Source: Planctomycetaceae bacterium TMED10 (GTDB lineage: Bacteria > Planctomycetota > Planctomycetia > Pirellulales > UBA7805). From it: a DNA stretch of 10,123 nucleotides. Numbering within the stretch: position 1 is the first letter of the stretch; every line of letters begins with the position of its first letter. The stretch is taken from the NCBI GenBank assembly GCA_002168195.1, contig NHBP01000008.1, forward strand, positions 61,444 to 71,566. Reading direction: 5' to 3'. This document shows positions 5,628 to 10,123 of the stretch, piece by piece. A model generated the notes under the pieces. The model was not told where the DNA came from and did not search any database. It saw only the letters and a list, made by a program, of their open reading frames with translations. Both the position numbers and the translations under genes were made by a program.

Positions 5628-7544
5628 ATGTCTTCTGCCGGATTGCACGTTGCCGCCTTTGAGAGTCGTCGCGGTCAGGAAATGACTCGGCTGATTGAAA
5701 GGCACGGGGGTACCCCGCATGTGAGTCCTTCTATGCGTGAAGTTCCGCTCGATGAAAACAAACAAGCGATCGACTTTGCACATCGTTTAATCACGGCAGA
5801 AATTGACGCCGTTATCTTGCTTACAGGAGTCGGCGTCGACACATTAACGCAGGTTGTTGAAAGACACATTGATCGCGAACGCTTTTTGACCGCCTTAGCT
5901 GATACCAAAACAATCGCCCGCGGACCAAAGCCGGTGGCAGCTCTTAAACGTTTAGGGGTGAAGCCATCTTTTCAAGCCGATTCGCCCCACACTTGGCGAG
6001 AAATATTGCAGTTAATGGATAGACACATTCCCCTGGCAGGGCAGCGGGTTGGTGTACAGGAATACGGTATTTCTAATCCGAGTCTTATTGCGGGACTGGA
6101 GGCCCGGGGAGCCACTGTATTTCCAGTCCAAATATATCGCTGGGCACTACCTACAGACACAGGTCCGCTGGAAGAGAATATTCGCGCCATTCTCGACCAT
6201 GAAATTGATGTTGCTTTGTTTACGTCAGCCAATCAGGTCAATAATTTACTAACACTTGCGGAACAAATAGGAGTGCTTGATGCATTGCACGCTGCGTTGC
6301 AGAAAGTGGTAGTGGCCTCGATTGGGCCGACCACGAGTCATTCTCTTAGAGAAAATCGGCTGGCGGTGGATCTTGAAGCAGACACACATAAAATGGGGCA
6401 ACTCGTCGCGCTAGCGACTCAATCTGCGCCGGAATTAAGAGCGCGTAAACAAAAACTCGCGCACGTTCTTTCACCCGTGGCACAAGATCCATCCGGACCG
6501 ACTCAAAATCCGGCTTGGAAACAGAGCCTCTTTCTTCGTGCATGTCGAAGGGAATCAGTCCCGCGAACTCCCATCTGGTTAATGCGTCAAGCGGGTCGGT
6601 ATATGAAGGAGTATCGGGAGGTTCGAGCAAAAACAAGTTTTTTAGAACTCTGTAAAAATCCAGCGCTCTGTGCAGAAGTTGCTATTACGGCAGCGGAACG
6701 ATTGGACGTGGATGCTGCAATCATTTTTTCCGACCTATTACCCATCCTTGAACCGATGGGATTGGAACTTGAGTACGGTCAAGGGGAAGGACCGGTGATT
6801 CATAATCCTGTCCGGCAAAGTGAAGATGTCGATCGAATCCTGGCCCTTGAGAGCGTTGATTCGCTTCACTATGTCATGGAAACAGTTCAGCTGACGCGTG
6901 CACAAATGCCTGCGACAATGCCTTTAATCGGATTTGCTGGTGCACCGTTCACCCTGGCAAGCTACACCATCGAAGGATCCGGATCACGTAATTATCTTCA
7001 TACTAAAACACTTATGTATCGCAATCCCGATGCCTGGGAAGCACTGATGGATCGTCTTGTTCAAAGCATCTCACTTTATCTCAACGCGCAAATCGCAGCC
7101 GGCGTTCAGGCGGTTCAAATTTTTGATAGCTGGGTCGGATGCTTAAGTTGTAGTGACTATCGACAATTTGTGCTGCCACATAGCCGTCGTTTAATTCAAA
7201 GCTTGCAAGGCGACATTCCTGTGATTCACTTTGCGACGGGCAATCCGGCGCTGTATCCCCTGTTGGCCGAAGCGGGAGGAGATGTAATCGGGGTGGATTG
7301 GCGCATTGCACTCGATGACGCATGGACAGCCATCGGCGAGCGTTGTGGGATGATGGGAAATCTTGACCCCATGACGCTCTTGGCTCCTGAGGAACAGATT
7401 CGAGAAGCAGCCGGCAAAATCCTAGCGCAAGCGGCAAACCGTTCAGGCCATATCTTCAACCTGGGCCATGGGATTCTGCCACAAATTCCAGTGGAAAACG
7501 TTATTCTTCTCGTCAAAACGGTCAAAGAGCTTTCCTCCCGCTAA
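5628..7544 (+). CDS. hemDE: HemD-HemE fusion: uroporphyrinogen-III synthase / uroporphyrinogen decarboxylase
   Basis: A single 638-codon frame joins two consecutive heme-pathway enzymes. Residues 1-268 are HemD, which cyclises hydroxymethylbilane to uroporphyrinogen III: FESRRGQEM, ILLTGVGVDTL, ARGPKPVAALKRLGV, FTSANQVNNL and IGPTTSHSL match the two-lobed family. Residues about 298-638 are HemE, which removes four acetate carboxyls to give coproporphyrinogen III. Its signatures PIWLMRQAGRY (R320, R324) and GFAGAPFTLASYTIEG are present, as are the active-site residues D369, Y446, S501 and H614 at near-normal spacing. A polar linker (269-297) separates the domains. There is no stop and no ATG between them; the only start-like codon is GTG at 6477, without a Shine-Dalgarno. 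The start ATG 5628 also lacks one but begins directly before the HemD domain. Both enzymes are cytoplasmic, and fusion would pass the unstable intermediate directly. Family assignment is very secure. Confidence 0.95.
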   Translation: MSSAGLHVAAFESRRGQEMTRLIERHGGTPHVSPSMREVPLDENKQAIDFAHRLITAEIDAVILLTGVGVDTLTQVVERHIDRERFLTALADTKTIARGPKPVAALKRLGVKPSFQADSPHTWREILQLMDRHIPLAGQRVGVQEYGISNPSLIAGLEARGATVFPVQIYRWALPTDTGPLEENIRAILDHEIDVALFTSANQVNNLLTLAEQIGVLDALHAALQKVVVASIGPTTSHSLRENRLAVDLEADTHKMGQLVALATQSAPELRARKQKLAHVLSPVAQDPSGPTQNPAWKQSLFLRACRRESVPRTPIWLMRQAGRYMKEYREVRAKTSFLELCKNPALCAEVAITAAERLDVDAAIIFSDLLPILEPMGLELEYGQGEGPVIHNPVRQSEDVDRILALESVDSLHYVMETVQLTRAQMPATMPLIGFAGAPFTLASYTIEGSGSRNYLHTKTLMYRNPDAWEALMDRLVQSISLYLNAQIAAGVQAVQIFDSWVGCLSCSDYRQFVLPHSRRLIQSLQGDIPVIHFATGNPALYPLLAEAGGDVIGVDWRIALDDAWTAIGERCGMMGNLDPMTLLAPEEQIREAAGKILAQAANRSGHIFNLGHGILPQIPVENVILLVKTVKELSSR

Positions 7545-7560
7545 AGCGATTTGGCCCCAG

Positions 7561-7573
7561 CCGAGAGACTCGG
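7561..7573 (+). terminator. Possible short terminator hairpin after hemDE
   Basis: CCGAG (7561-7565) and CTCGG (7569-7573) form a compact 5-bp stem with a 3-base loop 17 bases after the hemDE stop codon. A T-rich run (TTTTATT, 7582-7588) follows after some mixed bases rather than directly. The stem is short, so termination is plausible but not secure. Confidence 0.3.
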
Positions 7574-7765
7574 TGTCGATGTTTTATTGAATGTATCTCT
7601 ATATATGGCAACGCCTTGTGTGTTTTCGTGCGGATGGGTTTGAGCGTCTTTTACCGCACAAGACTCGGGAATCGGTGATTTTGCCCCGAGCTTTCTCGTT
7701 CATTGCCCAAGATCTGGCTAAAATAGAGAGTCAGGCATCGGCTCTTCCGTTATCAAGAAGCAAGT

Positions 7766-7771
7766 TAAGGA
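7766..7771 (+). promoter_or_regulatory. Shine-Dalgarno site of the DUF1501 gene
   Basis: TAAGGA lies 7 nt before ATG 7779 and fixes that start. It is the clearest ribosome binding site in this part of the window, where many starts have none. Confidence 0.6.
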
Positions 7772-7778
7772 TTTTCTC

Positions 7779-9149
7779 ATGCTCCGTTTTGAGGGGGTTG
7801 GCTCGACGCACACATGCAACGGTGTGACACGTCGTGATTTTCTTCAGGTTGGTACCTTGGCTGCCGCAGGCTTGACCCTGCCGGGTTTACTCCAAGCCAA
7901 GGAGCAGGGCCACTTGGTTGATGACGAACGATCGGGGATTATGATTTTTAATCTCGGAGCTCCAAGTCAACTCGATACGTTTGACCCCAAGCCAAATGCA
8001 CCGGCCGAAATACGAGGACCCTTCAAGGCAATCTCCACCGCCTCGCCCGAGATCCAACTCTCCGAAATTCTTCCCCAGCACGCGCGAATCGCAGATAAGT
8101 TTTCACTCGTCCGAAGTTGCTATCACACATCTGCAGCTGTCCATGACGCGGGATGGCAAATGCTGCAAACGGGACGTAAATTTGTCGGAGGCGTTGAGAC
8201 ACCGCATGTGGGTTCGGTGGTGGACTATCTCCGCGGTCGTCGCACCGATTTACCGGCGCACGTCGTTCTTCCTGAACTGATGGGCCGAGGTGGGGGAAAC
8301 TTACCCAACGGGCAGGCAGGAGGTTTTCTAGGAAAATCTCACGACCCGTTCGTTCTTTCTGCAGATCCATCCAAGCCCGATTTTCAAGTTCCGGATCTGT
8401 TGCCACCCGCCGAAATCGGTACTGCGCGGCTTAATCGCCGTCAGAAAATGCGCGATATTGTCGATGCAACCCTCGACCACTTTGAACAGAGTGCGGATGC
8501 AAAACTTTTGGATGGTAACTTTCAGGCAGCATATCGTCTGATGACAAGTCCACAAGCAAAAGAAGCGTTCGATCTATCGAAGGAAAAACCCAAAGTGCGC
8601 GATCGCTATGGTCGCAATCGCTTCGGTCAGTGCTGTTTACTGGCTCGTCGACTGATTGAAGCTGGAGTGCGATTTGTCACGATCAATACGTTCCTCACCG
8701 TCTTTGATGAAATTACTTGGGATATCCATGGATCCAAGCCATTTACTTCGATTGAAGGAATGAAAAATATTGTCGCCCCGATGTACGATCAGGCTTACTC
8801 GGCGTTGATCGAAGATTTGGATCAGCGCGGCATGCTGGACAAAACAATGGTCGCTTGCGTTGCGGAATTCGGGCGAACTCCAAAAGTGAATCCTGCCGGC
8901 GGACGCGATCACTGGCCTCAATGTTTCACCTGTTATTTTGCCGGGGGTGGCGTCCAGGGTGGTCGCGTCGTTGGTCAAAGTGATCCTATTGGCGGTGTGC
9001 CTGCAGACAGACCAGCCGATCCGCCGGAAATTGTAGGTACTATCTTTCGTGGCATGGGTTTCGATCTAGAAACCGAATTACCTGGGCCCGCTGGCCGACC
9101 ATTTCCGATTGTCGATTTTGGGCGGCATGAAATCAAAGAATTATTTTAA
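7779..9149 (+). CDS. DUF1501 protein, Tat-exported
   Basis: This 456-residue protein begins with a twin-arginine signal: TRRDFLQVG (R18, R19) followed by the hydrophobic run TLAAAGLTLPGLL, so it is probably folded in the cytoplasm and exported. The body matches the DUF1501 family, an alkaline phosphatase/sulfatase-like fold abundant in planctomycetes: VHDAGWQMLQTGR, PHVGSVVDYLRG, AEFGRTPKVN (E363-P368) and GGRDHWP (G374 onwards). The start is set by TAAGGA (7766-7771) 7 nt upstream and by the Tat signal. The molecular role of DUF1501 proteins is not known; a hydrolase acting on exported or envelope substrates is an inference from the fold. It is followed after 21 nt by the gene of a large cytochrome c/Ig-like protein, the usual partner class, so the two are probably co-transcribed. 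The length is normal and no residues stand out as missing. Confidence 0.92.
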   Translation: MLRFEGVGSTHTCNGVTRRDFLQVGTLAAAGLTLPGLLQAKEQGHLVDDERSGIMIFNLGAPSQLDTFDPKPNAPAEIRGPFKAISTASPEIQLSEILPQHARIADKFSLVRSCYHTSAAVHDAGWQMLQTGRKFVGGVETPHVGSVVDYLRGRRTDLPAHVVLPELMGRGGGNLPNGQAGGFLGKSHDPFVLSADPSKPDFQVPDLLPPAEIGTARLNRRQKMRDIVDATLDHFEQSADAKLLDGNFQAAYRLMTSPQAKEAFDLSKEKPKVRDRYGRNRFGQCCLLARRLIEAGVRFVTINTFLTVFDEITWDIHGSKPFTSIEGMKNIVAPMYDQAYSALIEDLDQRGMLDKTMVACVAEFGRTPKVNPAGGRDHWPQCFTCYFAGGGVQGGRVVGQSDPIGGVPADRPADPPEIVGTIFRGMGFDLETELPGPAGRPFPIVDFGRHEIKELF

Positions 9150-9170
9150 GACCGGAAACAGGTAATATCG

Positions 9171-10123
9171 ATGATATTCCGATCTTCACTCCTCGGTTTT
9201 TTGGTGGTCCTTGTTGCAACGGGTGCAACGGGGGCACCGGCGGAAGAAACCTTAGTCGTTCTGCCTGAGTCTTTTCAATTGATGTATCCAGAGGCCGAAC
9301 AAAGTCTGGTCTTGGAGCGGCGCAATCAAGATGGCAGCTATGTGGGCCAGGTGGGCCAAATTCTAGACGATGTGGTATGGACATCGGACGATCCGGAAGT
9401 TGTCGTTGTGGAGGACAACCGGGCGCGGGCAATCGGGGATGGTGAAACAAAGATTCGGGCGACTTGGCAAGGAAAAAACGCAGAGGCAACGGTTGTGGTC
9501 AGCGGTACGACGACCGATTTGGCTTGGGACTTCCGCCGCCATGTGCTCCCTATACTCGCCAAACAAGGCTGCAATTCCGGTGCCTGTCATGGAGCTTTAG
9601 CAGGCAAAGGAGGCTTCAAGCTTTCGCTGCGTGGATACGATCCGGCCAGCGATTACTGGTGGATCACCCGTCAATCGCGGGGAAGGCGGCTTGAGCCTGC
9701 CGACCCGGGGCAAAGTTTAATCCTCACCAAACCTACCGGTAGTGTGCCTCATAAAGGAGGCGTCCGCCTCGAGGTCGACTCCGCAGATTACCGGTTGCTG
9801 GGAAAATGGATCAGTGACGGGGCAAACGCTCCGAGTTCCGGTGATCCGTATTTAACATCCGTTCAAGTATTGCCGAATGCAGTGACGCTCCAACCTGAGG
9901 ATCAACAGCAACTGATTGTGACTGCACATTACAGCGATGGTCGTCAGGAAGATGTTACCCGCTGGGCAAAATTTTCCTCGAGCAACGCTACGGTAGCCAC
10001 CGTGTCGCCAGAGGGCCAGATCGAGGTCATCGGTCACGGGCAGGGGGCAATCGTCGTTTGGTTTTCGAGCCAAATTGTACTCTCTGAAATCAAGTCGCCC
10101 TATCCATATCAAGTGAGCGATGT
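9171..10123 (+). CDS. Planctomycete cytochrome c/Ig-like protein (PSCyt/DUF1549-DUF1553 type), 3' end off the right edge
   Basis: The frame is open from ATG 9171 to the right edge (317 complete codons), so only the N-terminal part is seen. A signal peptide (MIFRSSLLGFLVVLVATGATG) directs it out of the cytoplasm. Residues about 30-112 form an Ig-like domain of the Big_2 type (WTSDDPEVVVVE...GDGETKI). The stretch around residues 125-215 contains CNSGACH (C134, C139, H140), a heme-attachment-like motif with four residues between the cysteines, followed by GKGGFKLSLRGYDP, characteristic of planctomycete cytochrome c (PSCyt) proteins. A second Ig-like domain starts near residue 228 (SSNATVATVSPEGQI). 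In known members DUF1549 and DUF1553 follow; here they would lie beyond the window and are inferred. The start follows the DUF1501 stop by 21 nt with a weak AGG (9160-9162). The function of the family is unknown. Confidence 0.85.
   Translation, partial: MIFRSSLLGFLVVLVATGATGAPAEETLVVLPESFQLMYPEAEQSLVLERRNQDGSYVGQVGQILDDVVWTSDDPEVVVVEDNRARAIGDGETKIRATWQGKNAEATVVVSGTTTDLAWDFRRHVLPILAKQGCNSGACHGALAGKGGFKLSLRGYDPASDYWWITRQSRGRRLEPADPGQSLILTKPTGSVPHKGGVRLEVDSADYRLLGKWISDGANAPSSGDPYLTSVQVLPNAVTLQPEDQQQLIVTAHYSDGRQEDVTRWAKFSSSNATVATVSPEGQIEVIGHGQGAIVVWFSSQIVLSEIKSPYPYQVSD

Noticed and set aside
7591..7827. 78-codon rightward open frame between hemDE and the DUF1501 gene
   Set aside because: It overlaps the DUF1501 start and its Shine-Dalgarno in another frame, and shows no domain or start signal.
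9363..9590. Antisense open frames over the cytochrome/Ig-like gene
   Set aside because: The rightward frame has a signal peptide, Ig-like and cytochrome motifs; the antisense frames have none.

Overview
The window looks like a piece of a Planctomycetes chromosome, probably of the Pirellulales type, with moderate GC content. Three things support this. The right end carries a Tat-exported DUF1501 protein followed by the start of a large protein combining Ig-like (Big_2) domains with a planctomycete-type cytochrome c motif. A peptidase-MA-like protein of a style I associate with planctomycetes is present, and Shine-Dalgarno sites are only sporadic. No mobile element, CRISPR array, tRNA or rRNA gene was found. 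Most genes are chromosomal housekeeping or lineage-specific genes.

Layout, left to right. (1) Minus strand, 1-1118: the N-terminal part of an unrecognised membrane-anchored protein whose 3' end lies off the left edge. (2) 1119-1421: a gap with an unexplained nested inverted repeat (1227-1299), lying between this gene and a divergent one. (3) Plus strand, 1422-2507: a predicted exported zinc peptidase (peptidase MA fold, HEVTH...E) with a disordered basic tail. (4) Minus strand, 4176 to 2570: a tightly spaced pair, a PlsC-like acyltransferase and then a CdsA-like CTP:phosphatidate cytidylyltransferase, which together would turn acyl-glycerol-phosphate into CDP-diacylglycerol. It converges on the peptidase gene. 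(5) 4177-4608: a divergent gap. (6) Plus strand, 4609-5484: a family 2 glycosyltransferase of the DPM1/GtrB style, without C-terminal membrane segments and with an altered metal-binding DxD. (7) Plus strand, 5628-7544: one continuous reading frame fusing uroporphyrinogen-III synthase (HemD) to uroporphyrinogen decarboxylase (HemE), two consecutive steps of heme synthesis. (8) Plus strand, 7779-9149 and 9171 to the right edge: the DUF1501 gene and, 21 nt later, the start of a large cytochrome c/Ig-like protein, probably of the PSCyt/PSD1 (DUF1549/DUF1553) class.

Functionally the window holds a phospholipid-precursor pair, a heme-pathway fusion enzyme, an envelope peptidase and a planctomycete-specific exported pair. 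The most notable points are the HemD-HemE fusion, the nested inverted repeat with mutually exclusive hairpins at 1227-1299, and the degenerate catalytic motif of the glycosyltransferase. I did not find convincing evidence of a wholly new multi-gene system.
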